Below are positions 9,101 through 16,330 of a stretch of DNA of 64,000 bases, one piece after another. The DNA is from Cucumibacter marinus DSM 18995 (GTDB lineage Bacteria; Pseudomonadota; Alphaproteobacteria; Rhizobiales; Devosiaceae), in the NCBI RefSeq assembly GCF_000429865.1, contig NZ_AUCR01000009.1:161525-225524 (forward strand), in the 5' to 3' direction. A program made the translations under genes and the position numbers. Position 1 is the stretch's first letter. Each line of letters starts with the position of its first letter. The notes beneath the pieces were generated by a model. The model saw nothing but the letters and a program-made list of their open reading frames with translations, did not search any database and had not been told where the DNA came from.

Positions 9101-11027
9101 CCATCGCACCGAGGAATTCGAAACGCTCGTGGAAGCCCGGACCGGCACCCTCTCCGAAGCCCTGTCGAGCCGCACGGAAGAGTTCGAAAGCCTCATCGAG
9201 GCCCGCACCGGCACCCTTGCGGAAAAGCTGGCCACCAGCACCATCGCCTTCGAGGAACTGGTCGCCCAGCGCACCGCAGCCCTCGACGAAGTGGTCTCCG
9301 GTCGCACCGAGGAATTCCGCACGCTGGTCGATCAGCGCGCGGCCGCCCTCAACGACGCCGTGGCCTCGAATTCCGAGAACTTCCAGGCCCTGGTCTCCGA
9401 AAAGTCCAAGGCCCTGGCCGAAGCCCTCGAATCCCACGCTGCTGCCTACCAGCTCATGATCGAGGAAAAGGGCTCCGAGCTCGAAAACAATCTCAAGAGC
9501 CATGGCAATGTGTTGCGCGCGGCCCTCGAACTCAATGCGTCCGAGGCCGAAGGCATCATGTCTGCTTCCACCGAGCGGATCGCTTCGGAAGTGGCCGCGG
9601 TTCTCGAACGGCTCAACGCCTCCAACCAGAGCCTGCAGCAGATCCTCGATACGTCCACCGAGAGCCTGGCGCAGCTTGAAGAGTCGGTTGGCCAGCACAC
9701 CACCAACTACGCCGAAACCATTCGCGACGCTGTCATCGACACCCGCGAAGCCGGCCAGTTGATGAACAACCACGTCGATGCCCTGCGCGGCACGATCTCC
9801 GGCCTGCTGGAAGAAATCGAATCCATCAAGTCGAACCTCACCGAGCACACTGCCGGTTTCTCGACTGCCGCCCGAGACCTCACCGAGGCCGGCACGGTTA
9901 CCGTCGAGACCCTGGAAGGCGGCCGCGCAGCCATGGATGCCATGGTGGCCGGTTTCTCTACCCGCGCCGACGAGATCGATCAGCGCCTGCGGGCCTTTGC
10001 CGAATCCCTGTCGGGAACGGTCGAGGAAACCGAGGCCCGCATCTCCAGCGCCCGCGAGGCGATGGAAGCCGCGGTCCGCGACAGCTCGAACCAGCTCGCC
10101 GACAATCTGCGCTCGGTCGCCGAAACCGCCAGTGGCGAGGGCCAGCGCACCGGGGAAGCCCTGCGCTCGACCCAGCAGGCGCTCATCGCCGAGTTGCAGG
10201 AAGCCATCGCCGAGGCGAGCGCGAAGTTTGCCGAGACGGCGGAAGCCATGCGCGGCACCGCAAGCGAGGTCGGAAAGGAACTGGCCAACACCCGTGCCGA
10301 ACTGCAGCGCGGCGTGATGGAACTGCCCGAGGAAACCAAGGCGAGCGCCGCCGCCATGCGCCGGGTCGTTGCCGAACAGATCGAAGCGCTGAACGAGCTC
10401 AATGCCATCGTCAAGGCGCAGCCGATCTCGCGTGACGTCTCGACGGCCAGCAAGCCCGCGCCGCGCCCGGCCCCTGCTCCGGCACCCGAGCCAAAACCGG
10501 CCCCGGCACCCGCACAGGCCTCTGCTCCGGCTCCCGAGCTGGCAAAGCCCGAACCCGCCAAGCCCGCTGCTGCCAAGCCGGCTGCACCGCTGAGCCGCCC
10601 GGCCGCACCGGCGCAGGCGTCCACAAGCGGTGGCGACGAGGGCTGGCTGCGCGATCTGCTGCGGAACGCCACTGCAAACGAGCAGAACGCCAATGGCCTG
10701 CCGAGCCTGATGACAGACATCGTCAATGCCATCGACGACGGCGCGCTGGCTGAAGCATGGCAGCGGTTCCGCCGCGGCGAGGCCAATGCCTTCACCCGCC
10801 GGCTTTACACGCTGTCCGGTCAGGGCACCTTTGACGAAATCCGCAAGAAGATCCGCCGTGAGCCGGAATTCTCGCAGGCCGCAAAGGCCTACATGGCGGA
10901 CTTCGAAAAGCAGCTCAAGGAAGCTTCCCAGGGACCCGGCGGCATCGCCGATTCCCAGAAGGTTCTGATCTCCGAGCGCGGCAAGGTCTACACCATGCTG
11001 GCCCATTCGAGCGGCCGGCTCGACTAG
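6105..11027 (+). CDS. Giant coiled-coil inner-membrane protein, growth-pole-ring (GPR/RgsE)-like
   Basis: A 1640-residue protein. Residues 1-80 are cytoplasmic, polar and partly disordered. Two membrane helices follow (about 82-103 and 124-145). Then comes a roughly 1300-residue helical region with no globular domain. Within it, residues about 320-490 and 900-1136 show an exact 11-residue periodicity, for example RTEEFETLVEA, RTGTLSEALSS, RTEEFESLIEA, RTGTLAEKLAT, often alternating as 22-mers as in apolipoproteins. A Pro/Ala/Lys linker (about 1446-1508) leads to a conserved-looking C-terminal helical domain of about 130 residues. The architecture matches the polar-growth organiser GPR of Agrobacterium (RgsE in Sinorhizobium), though it is shorter. 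The start is the ATG at 6105 (MANKSN) behind AAGGA; the frame is open from 6045. Neighbours are a divergent Hpt gene and a CtrA box. Assignment is by architecture, not alignment. Confidence 0.8.
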   Translation: MANKSNDPAALAFSAVESALQKGGANAGNQQEQAKPSRPEPSGDRRRSAEKIASRAANVANDDRYFGSSILYSLQNKPSSAPFWFAVIASVLWIAGVGTIGYFNFGDSFSEPEQLRAFVQSPEFSGFFAVLALPVLGFFALGFLMRRAQDLRLAANSMTQAALRLSEPETAATQQITTVAQAVRREVNAIGDGLERALSRASEIEVMVHNEVNSLERSYSDNEARMRALIDELSGQREALITNAERVREAISGAKGTFTAELEGAGEALRLQIDSLSGELAVRLGDKGTEVTETLQEMGSLVENILDDKTTAFARTIEGRRSDLLTALDETTDRFSAAIEDRTNALADALDGRSGQFIDAIDQRSTQLDGALASRTAEFSTLLENRSGELSEAIDSRTSELSRVLNEGSTAFTIELEQKSAMLANILRASGESILVDLSLRSDEIAERLSNVGQRLSGDIVEKANAANNTLTDIGDRFDEAFAIQSNNLESRIQTALIEMASTMEENTDQARAAFLKAGQDGMTYLDGRVTEITGSLEAHIKSMDEVVGDKGGALISTLSRQQQVLTENANLLETALNEKASHLNEVMTTHTREFADAFTRSSEHFSEKVELSLTNITETMDSRTTQVSALIEQKVAEVNESLGRGVDEAVLRISGAEEGMVAKVTGATQSIETSVQSLSSTVDSAMERSTELLSRSSQEMSSRVDQHLDTIETRLDGSVHRMTDMVDSRLGTLPEAITSRVEISAERLNALHETINTTISASMIDLESGAERIESTLNERVGGLAMRLSTDVEDAASRMDGIVRQAMTQLGAATANIESLVGEKAVETAEDLSKRAEQLHSLLSGQVDLFTTLVDEKTATINQTIDYQTANLDQLMGSKLSALRESLGEQSETLIDLIDSKANAITGALNSNSDSFGRLIDQKSALLSTALSTQADTFREKVDERAVALHNALSERVGEFETTFDERTRTLSDLVSTSSETFRSLVDQKSAALNAALAHRTEEFETLVEARTGTLSEALSSRTEEFESLIEARTGTLAEKLATSTIAFEELVAQRTAALDEVVSGRTEEFRTLVDQRAAALNDAVASNSENFQALVSEKSKALAEALESHAAAYQLMIEEKGSELENNLKSHGNVLRAALELNASEAEGIMSASTERIASEVAAVLERLNASNQSLQQILDTSTESLAQLEESVGQHTTNYAETIRDAVIDTREAGQLMNNHVDALRGTISGLLEEIESIKSNLTEHTAGFSTAARDLTEAGTVTVETLEGGRAAMDAMVAGFSTRADEIDQRLRAFAESLSGTVEETEARISSAREAMEAAVRDSSNQLADNLRSVAETASGEGQRTGEALRSTQQALIAELQEAIAEASAKFAETAEAMRGTASEVGKELANTRAELQRGVMELPEETKASAAAMRRVVAEQIEALNELNAIVKAQPISRDVSTASKPAPRPAPAPAPEPKPAPAPAQASAPAPELAKPEPAKPAAAKPAAPLSRPAAPAQASTSGGDEGWLRDLLRNATANEQNANGLPSLMTDIVNAIDDGALAEAWQRFRRGEANAFTRRLYTLSGQGTFDEIRKKIRREPEFSQAAKAYMADFEKQLKEASQGPGGIADSQKVLISERGKVYTMLAHSSGRLD
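7081..7560 (+). repeat. Protein-level hendecad repeat block 1 (within GPR-like gene)
   Basis: Consecutive 11-codon units such as TDRFSAAIEDR, TNALADALDGR, SGQFIDAIDQR, STQLDGALASR, TAEFSTLLENR and SGELSEAIDSR run in unbroken register for about 15 units. Every unit is 33 bp with no insertion. Eleven-residue periodicity predicts a slightly right-handed coiled coil or an amphipathic membrane-apposed helix. Confidence 0.8.
8790..9515 (+). repeat. Protein-level hendecad/22-mer repeat block 2 (within GPR-like gene)
   Basis: At least 20 units of 11 codons in register, more alike than in block 1. Odd units tend to read RTEEFxxLVDx and even units RTxxLxxALxS, giving a 66-bp (22-residue) higher-order repeat. 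The best-conserved copies are at about 9100-9340. The near identity of neighbouring units suggests fairly recent internal duplication or gene conversion. Confidence 0.8.
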
Positions 11028-11088
11028 AGCTTCACGAGTGGGCGGCACCGCACGGCCGCCCCTCGATCCTGCTGATGCAGGCTCTCAT

Positions 11089-11119
11089 CCCCGCCTCTCA
11101 TCGAGGCGGGGTTTTTCTT
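11089..11119 (+). terminator. Rho-independent terminator of the GPR-like gene
   Basis: CCCCGCCTC and GAGGCGGGG form a perfect 9-bp stem with a 5-nt loop (TCATC), followed by TTTTTCTTT. It lies 62 bp after the stop codon. The reverse strand has no T-run, so it serves the plus-strand gene. Confidence 0.92.
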
Positions 11120-11162
11120 TGAGAGTGTGCCGTGAGCTGCGGCAGGACCCGCAAGGGTCCCC

Positions 11163-12428
11163 TTAGCCGTCGAGTTCCTGGCGCGGGCTCATCATCCTGA
11201 GCGAGATCATCATGCACACCGCTGCGGCCAGCGCGGTCACCCCGGCCATCCAATAGGCATCGGAGCCGATGCGCGCGACAAGGAAGCCGAAACCGGTGAG
11301 CGCCAGCACCATCGCAATCTGACGGATGGTGACATAGAAACTCTGGGACTGGGCGGCGATATCCTCGCTGGTCCAGTTGGCAATGAAATTGACCATGCCG
11401 AGATAACCGAGCCCGAACGAGGCCATGTGCAGCGCCTGCAGCGGAATGTACCACCAGATATCCGGCTGGAGCGCGAAACCCACCCAGCGGACCGCGGCTA
11501 ACAGGCACGCCGCCAGTAGCAGATGGCGCGCAGAAAAGCGCCGTGCGAACCGGTGGAAGTAGAGCATGATGATGATTTCGCAGGCCGGCGCGACGGCCCA
11601 GAGCGGACCGATCAGCCCCTCGGGAATGCCGGCGCGCTTCCACAATAGCGAACCGAAGCCCATCTGCGCCATGTGGCTCGCCTGCAGAAGCGCCCCGCCC
11701 ACCAGAGGCAGGAAGTACCATGGCCGCCAGGCCTGTGACAGCTTGGTGGCAACAAGCGGATGCGGCGGCCGGCTTTCGGCGGTAACAACCGAGGAAGGCT
11801 GAGACGGCAGCGAAGACCGGGTGGAAGGCGTCGAAAAACCCTTGGGCGGCTCTTCACCGGCCTGCCGGAAGCGCGGCAATTGCAGCGCGGCCAGGATCAG
11901 CACGACATTGACCGCCACAATGATCGGCACAAAGGCACCCGCGCCGAGCCAGCCGAGCACAAGCCCGGAAACCACAGTCACCACGGTGAACCCCACCGTG
12001 CCCCAGACCCGCATCATGCCGAAGTTCACATTGTGCCGGCGCGCCAGATACATTGCGGCGGCATCGACGACCGGCGCGATGGCCTGGATCGGCACGATTA
12101 GCAAGGTCCACACGATCAGGATTTGCCAATAGCCATCCACGAAAAACAGCAGCAACGGAAACACTGCGGCCAGCAGCGCCCCGGCGATGATCACCTGGCG
12201 CCAGTCGCTGGCCTTGTCGGCAATGCGCCCGACCACGAGATTGAGCATGATCATCACAAAGATCGGCGCGGCGCTGATCGTGCCGATCTGCGTTTCGGCG
12301 ATGCCTTGCTCGTTCAGCCAGATCGGCAGAAACGGGTTAGCCACCGCCGCCGTGTTGAACAGGGTGGCGTAAAAGATCGATGTTCGGGCTTCAGGCGAAA
12401 GCGCCCGTCCCGGCATGGCCGTAGTCAA
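11163..12428 (-). CDS. MFS transporter, PPP/HcaT-like subfamily
   Basis: An integral membrane permease of 421 residues with about 12 hydrophobic helices split by a charged central loop (about residues 195-230, rich in Ser/Pro). The N-terminal pattern (FYATLFNTAAVANPFLPIWL, then GRIADK in the loop between helices 2 and 3) fits the MFS_1-like phenylpropionate/nucleoside group. The substrate cannot be deduced. The start shown is a TTG behind GGGAGA; an in-frame ATG four codons later (12416) is the alternative. It lies alone on the minus strand downstream of the glycosyltransferase, with a 96-bp gap. It is converged on by the giant gene, whose terminator separates them. Confidence 0.85.
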   Translation of the reverse strand: MTTAMPGRALSPEARTSIFYATLFNTAAVANPFLPIWLNEQGIAETQIGTISAAPIFVMIMLNLVVGRIADKASDWRQVIIAGALLAAVFPLLLFFVDGYWQILIVWTLLIVPIQAIAPVVDAAAMYLARRHNVNFGMMRVWGTVGFTVVTVVSGLVLGWLGAGAFVPIIVAVNVVLILAALQLPRFRQAGEEPPKGFSTPSTRSSLPSQPSSVVTAESRPPHPLVATKLSQAWRPWYFLPLVGGALLQASHMAQMGFGSLLWKRAGIPEGLIGPLWAVAPACEIIIMLYFHRFARRFSARHLLLAACLLAAVRWVGFALQPDIWWYIPLQALHMASFGLGYLGMVNFIANWTSEDIAAQSQSFYVTIRQIAMVLALTGFGFLVARIGSDAYWMAGVTALAAAVCMMISLRMMSPRQELDG

Positions 12429-12524
12429 AGGAAGTTCTCCCGGACGGGACGTGAGTCAGAACGCAAAGTCTGCGCGCGCATGACCGATTTGGCAAGCGGG
12501 AGCGGACCTGTCGGGAAACCGGCC

Positions 12525-13553
12525 TCAGGCGGCCACTTCCTCCGCTTCTGTTCTCACATGCACCAGCGAAGCGGCAAACTGTTCGGCGCATTCGCGCCAG
12601 GTGAAGCGCTGGGCATGGCGGCGGGCGTCGTCCCGGTTGAGCAGCAGCGCCTTGCGGATCGCCTGGTTGAGGTTTTCGTCCATCGAGCCGGCGCGCGGGT
12701 CGGTGAGCACATCGACCGGCCCCATCACCGGATAGGCCGCGACCGGGAGACCACAGGCCATCGCCTCGATCATGACATTGCCGAAGGTATCGGTTTTCGA
12801 GGGGAACACGAAAACATCGGCGCTCTGATAGGCAGTGATCAGATCGTCCCCCACCCGTTTGCCGAGGAACACAGCCTCCGGATAGCGCTGCTTGAGTTCG
12901 GCGAGCTGCGGGCCGTCGCCGACCACGATCTTGGTGCCCTGCACATCGGTCCTGAGAAACGCCTCGACATTCTTTTCGACCGCCACCCGACCGACATAGA
13001 GCATGTGCGGCCCCGGCAGATCGGTGAAGCGGGTCTTGGGCCCGGGCGCGAACTGGGCCGCATCGACCCCGCGCGACCAGAGGCTCAGATTTGTGAATTC
13101 GCGCGCCTCGAGGTCGCGTGCCACGCTCGGCGTCGGCACCAGCGTCGCACTGGCCCCCGCATGGAACCAGCGCAGATAGGCATAGGACCATTCGGATGGC
13201 ACCGGCAGCCGCGCCGCGACATATTCAGGGAACCGCGTGTGATAGCTCGTGGTGAAGCGCAGCCGGTTGGTGACGCAGTGGAACCGCGCCATCAGCCCCA
13301 GCGGCCCTTCGGTCGCGATATGGATATGGTCGGGATCGCCCCCTTCAATGGTCTCGGCAATGGCGCCGAACGGGGCGAGCGAGAGGCGGATTTCAGGATA
13401 GGTCGGCAGCGGCATGGTCCAGAACCGCTCGGGGGTGAGATAGCTCACATCGTAGCCGAGACCGACGAGTTCACGGCCCACCCTTTCGAGCGAGCGAACC
13501 ACGCCGTTGACCTGGGGGTGCCAGGCATCGGTAACGATGATCAGCCGTGTCAC
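12525..13553 (-). CDS. Glycosyltransferase family 4 (GT-B), mannosyltransferase-like
   Basis: Transfers a sugar from a nucleotide sugar to a lipid or glycan acceptor at the cytoplasmic membrane face. It has 342 residues in the GT-B fold. The N-terminal domain opens TRLIIVTDAWHPQVNGVVRS, typical of MgtA/PimB-like GT4 enzymes. The C-terminal domain carries YVGRVAVEKN, VVGDGPQ and the E-X7-E region FGNVMIEAMACGLPV. The start is a GTG at 13553 overlapping the stop of the upstream phosphoesterase gene as GTGA, so the two are translationally coupled. That conserved-looking pairing suggests a shared glycolipid or lipid A-related job. The acceptor and sugar are unknown; glucosyl- or mannosyl-diacylglycerol synthesis is one possibility. 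Confidence 0.88.
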   Translation of the reverse strand: MTRLIIVTDAWHPQVNGVVRSLERVGRELVGLGYDVSYLTPERFWTMPLPTYPEIRLSLAPFGAIAETIEGGDPDHIHIATEGPLGLMARFHCVTNRLRFTTSYHTRFPEYVAARLPVPSEWSYAYLRWFHAGASATLVPTPSVARDLEAREFTNLSLWSRGVDAAQFAPGPKTRFTDLPGPHMLYVGRVAVEKNVEAFLRTDVQGTKIVVGDGPQLAELKQRYPEAVFLGKRVGDDLITAYQSADVFVFPSKTDTFGNVMIEAMACGLPVAAYPVMGPVDVLTDPRAGSMDENLNQAIRKALLLNRDDARRHAQRFTWRECAEQFAASLVHVRTEAEEVAA

Positions 13554-14353
13554 GCGACCGCCCTTTCCTTCCCTGCCCTGGGTTTTTCGAGGGATTCCAC
13601 ATGGAGATCCGTCCAACGGATCAACTCGAAACTCCCGTCATAGTTCTCAACGACCGCGGTGCAGCTCTCAACCCAGTCCCCGGTATTGATGTAATGCGTG
13701 CCGAATTCGTGGTGCATGTCGGCGTGATGAATATGCCCGCAGATCACCCCGTCGACCCCGGACCGCTTGGCTTCGAGCGCCAGCGCTTCCTCGAAACGGC
13801 CGATGAAGCTGACCGCATTCTTCACCTTGTGCTTGGCCCAGGCCGAAAGCGACCAGTATTTGAGCCCGAGTTTACGGCGAACCCAATTGATCAGGATGTT
13901 GACGCGCAACGCCGAGTTGTAGGCCCAGTCCCCCAGATGAGCGAGCCATTTGGCGTGGCGCACGACCACGTCGAACTGATCGCCATGGATGACGAGGTAC
14001 TGCTTGCCGTCGGCGGTGTGGTGCACGACCTTGTCGACGATCTCGATGTCCCCGAAATGGGTGCCGAGATACTCGCGCAGGAATTCGTCGTGATTGCCCG
14101 GCAGATACACGATGCGTGAGCCCTTGCGGGCCTTGCGCAGGAGTTTCTGGGTCAAAAGATTGTATTGCTCAGGCCAGCGCCAGCTTTTCTGCAGCCGCCA
14201 GCCGTCGATGATGTCGCCCACAAGATAGATGGTGTCGGCGTCGTGGCACCTCAGGAAATTCAGAAGCTGTTCGACCCGGATGGCCCGCATTCCAAGATGC
14301 AGGTCCGAGATGAACAGCGCCCGGGTGCGGCGTGTTTCTATTTCGTCCGACAC
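13550..14353 (-). CDS. LpxH-like metallophosphoesterase (UDP-2,3-diacylglucosamine diphosphatase family)
   Basis: A 267-residue calcineurin-type phosphoesterase with the complete dimetal motif series: DLHLG, GDIIDGW, GNHDE, HGDQFD and GHIHHA. It resembles the LpxH-like proteins of alphaproteobacteria that carry UDP-2,3-diacylglucosamine diphosphatase in their name. Many of these species use LpxI for lipid A, so its true substrate may be another pyrophosphate or phospholipid. It starts with GTG at 14353 and is the first gene of a two-gene unit with the glycosyltransferase (4-bp overlap). A 12-bp palindrome TGTGA-AC-TCACA lies directly before the start. Confidence 0.87.
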   Translation of the reverse strand: MSDEIETRRTRALFISDLHLGMRAIRVEQLLNFLRCHDADTIYLVGDIIDGWRLQKSWRWPEQYNLLTQKLLRKARKGSRIVYLPGNHDEFLREYLGTHFGDIEIVDKVVHHTADGKQYLVIHGDQFDVVVRHAKWLAHLGDWAYNSALRVNILINWVRRKLGLKYWSLSAWAKHKVKNAVSFIGRFEEALALEAKRSGVDGVICGHIHHADMHHEFGTHYINTGDWVESCTAVVENYDGSFELIRWTDLHVESLEKPRAGKERAVA

Positions 14354-14365
14354 TGTGAACTCACA
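14354..14365. promoter_or_regulatory. 12-bp palindrome at the phosphoesterase start
   Basis: TGTGA-AC-TCACA is a perfect inverted repeat abutting the GTG start of the LpxH-like gene. The TGTGA...TCACA halves resemble CRP/FNR half-sites, but the 2-bp spacer is much shorter than the CRP spacing. It may be an operator or a small translational hairpin; chance is also possible. Confidence 0.25.
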
Positions 14366-14464
14366 TGACTGTCAGGCTTCAACGGAAGCCTATCGGCGAT
14401 TCAGGATACATTTGTGTGACAGTATAGCCCGAGCGCCGATACCGATCAAAAACCAAACTGCGGT

Positions 14465-15070
14465 TCAAAACACAAATAGGGCAACAGCGATCAGCATCAA
14501 GCCCGCCAGAATCCAGCCCAGAACGTGCTCGAGGCCAGTGCGCTGCAGCAACAGCGCCAGCTGCCGTCCGAAACCGACCCAGATCACCGCGCTGAACGGA
14601 CCGAGCGCGACCGTGCCCGCCGTCAGCCACAGGATCGAAGCCAGCCACCAATCCCCGCTGGCAACGAATGCCGCGGCATAGCCCGTCGCCATCGCCCACG
14701 CCTTGGGATTGATCCACTGGAACGCGGCCGCCTCGAGAAACGTCATGGGCCGGCCCGCCGTCTCTCCGCCCGACATGTCGATGCGCAGCCCCAGAAGCCG
14801 CCAGGCCAGATAGAGGAAATAAGCCGCCGCCGCATAGCGCAGCACGTCCTTGACCACCGGATAGGCCTGGAACACCTGCCCGAGCCCCAGAGCCACCAGG
14901 AACACCATGAACCCGAACCCGAATATGATCCCCAGCGCATGCGGCACGGTACGCCGGACGCCGAACTTGGCGCCGGATGTCATGAGCATGAGATTATTGG
15001 GTCCCGGCGAGAAATAGGTCGGGATGGCAAGGGTCAGGAAACTGATGATGGCAGTCAGTACGGCGTCCAT
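14465..15070 (-). CDS. LysE/RhtB family amino-acid exporter
   Basis: Exports amino acids or related metabolites. At 201 residues it has the standard family length, with six predicted helices. The family signature near the first helix (PTYFSPGPNNLMLMTSGAKF) and the later QWINPKAWAMA motif are both present. It is monocistronic, separated by about 110 bp from the phosphoesterase gene and by 75 bp from the GH3 gene. A 25-bp imperfect palindrome lies directly upstream of its ATG and may be an operator for an unlinked regulator. The exact substrate cannot be told. Confidence 0.9.
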   Translation of the reverse strand: MDAVLTAIISFLTLAIPTYFSPGPNNLMLMTSGAKFGVRRTVPHALGIIFGFGFMVFLVALGLGQVFQAYPVVKDVLRYAAAAYFLYLAWRLLGLRIDMSGGETAGRPMTFLEAAAFQWINPKAWAMATGYAAAFVASGDWWLASILWLTAGTVALGPFSAVIWVGFGRQLALLLQRTGLEHVLGWILAGLMLIAVALFVF

Positions 15071-15071
15071 A

Positions 15072-15096
15072 TTTAAGTCAATAAACCTGACCTAAA
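15072..15096. promoter_or_regulatory. Imperfect palindrome upstream of the LysE exporter
   Basis: TTTAAGTCA and TGACCTAAA are inverted with one mismatch around a 7-bp spacer, 2-26 bp before the ATG. The region is AT-rich, unlike its surroundings. LysE exporters are often controlled by LysR- or Lrp-type proteins that bind such sites, but no regulator gene is adjacent. Confidence 0.4.
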
Positions 15097-15145
15097 TACA
15101 AGGCAAGCCGTTTCCTGATGAATTCTGGTGATCAATGGATCACGT

Positions 15146-16243
15146 TCACCCCCGCAAGCGGGACTTGAGCGCCATGATCCGGCCATAGCTCTCATCGATC
15201 CGCGCCGCGAAAGCCGGATCGCGCTCGGCCTCTGTCACCATGATGTCGAGGATCTCGTCGGCGAGCCCGAGATGCGGCGAAACCGTGTTGGAAAACAACA
15301 GGATATCGTTACCTGCATTGACTGCGTTGATGACCGTTTCCGACAGGCTGAAATGCTTGCGGATCGCTCCCATTTCGAGGTCGTCGGTGATCACAACGCC
15401 GTCATAGCGCAGCGGCTGGCGGAGGAAGAACTTGATCCCGATCGGTGAGAGGCTTGCCGGGGCCTGTCCGCCATCCTGGTTGAACCGGTCCATGAACAGA
15501 TGGCTCGACATCACCATGTCGATATCCCCGCTCTGCGCCAGCGCCGCATAGGGCTGCATCTCGGCCTGCGACCAGCTCTGCGAAATATCGACAAAGCCTT
15601 CATGGGTATCGCCCGTACTGGAGCCGTGCCCGGGGAAATGCTTGAGAGCGGTCAACACGCCGGCAGCCCGGTGTCCCTCGACAAAGGCGCGCGCATAGGC
15701 CGAAACCTTGGCCGGATCGGCCGAGTAGGACCGGCCGTATTTGGCAATGATCGGGTTGGACGGATTGACGTTGACATCAACCACCGGACCGAAATTGAGG
15801 TTGAATCCCAAGGCCCTGAGGGAGGATGCCAGCGATTTGTAGACATTCTCCGCCTGCCGCGGAGACCGGTTTTCCGCGATCCACTGCGCCGTCGGGATCT
15901 CTTCGAACCCCACCGCCTCTGTCAGCCGCTCGATATAGCCGCCCTCCTGGTCGAGGGCGATGAAGGGCGGCACCCGCCCGCCGGCTTCGAGGAACATCTG
16001 GTTCATCGATTTGACGGCATTGAGGGAAGCGACATTGTATTTGAGATACATCAGCCCGCCGATCTTGCCATCGCGGATCAGCGCAGCCATGCCGCGGGGC
16101 CAGTCGTTCGCGGCGCTGTCGCCCTGAAAACCCAGAAGCAGCATCTGGCCGGCCTTGGCCCGGATGTCCTGTGCCTGTGCGGTCACGGACGCGGACAGCG
16201 CCGTTGAGATCACCAGCATCGCAATCAGAAGTCGCCTGATCAT
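15146..16243 (-). CDS. Secreted glycoside hydrolase family 3 (beta-N-acetylhexosaminidase-like)
   Basis: A GH3 enzyme of 365 residues with an N-terminal signal peptide (MIRRLLIAMLVISTALSAS..., cleavage probably after QAQ or AQA). The hallmark KHFPGHGSSTGDTHEG carries the His of the NagZ-type His/Asp acid-base dyad, and VITDDLEMGAI carries the nucleophilic Asp. It most likely removes beta-GlcNAc from peptidoglycan fragments or chitooligosaccharides. Gram-negative NagZ is normally cytoplasmic, so the signal peptide suggests a periplasmic wall-trimming or scavenging role, an inference. It stands alone, 87 bp from the CHASE2 gene stop on the same strand. Confidence 0.9.
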   Translation of the reverse strand: MIRRLLIAMLVISTALSASVTAQAQDIRAKAGQMLLLGFQGDSAANDWPRGMAALIRDGKIGGLMYLKYNVASLNAVKSMNQMFLEAGGRVPPFIALDQEGGYIERLTEAVGFEEIPTAQWIAENRSPRQAENVYKSLASSLRALGFNLNFGPVVDVNVNPSNPIIAKYGRSYSADPAKVSAYARAFVEGHRAAGVLTALKHFPGHGSSTGDTHEGFVDISQSWSQAEMQPYAALAQSGDIDMVMSSHLFMDRFNQDGGQAPASLSPIGIKFFLRQPLRYDGVVITDDLEMGAIRKHFSLSETVINAVNAGNDILLFSNTVSPHLGLADEILDIMVTEAERDPAFAARIDESYGRIMALKSRLRG

Positions 16244-16330
16244 ATCCGAATATCCCGAGCCATTTGCGCCACCCTGCGCAATTGCTGTGGCGGCGAAATG
16301 GCAGACTAGAAGGAAAAAGTGGAGAAGCCC

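Noticed and set aside
8790..9515. Possible CRISPR array
   Set aside because: The repeats are contiguous 33/66-bp coding units in one open frame, without spacers or a leader, and no cas genes are near.
7392..11048. 1218-residue open frame antisense to the GPR-like gene
   Set aside because: It mirrors the repeats of the sense gene, has no ribosome site and reads as Gly/Arg/Gln-rich filler. Long antisense frames are expected in GC-rich repetitive coding sequence.
12391..13191. 266-residue minus-strand frame inside the glycosyltransferase gene
   Set aside because: It is a shifted frame of the GT4 gene; the GT-B motifs are in the 12525-13553 frame.
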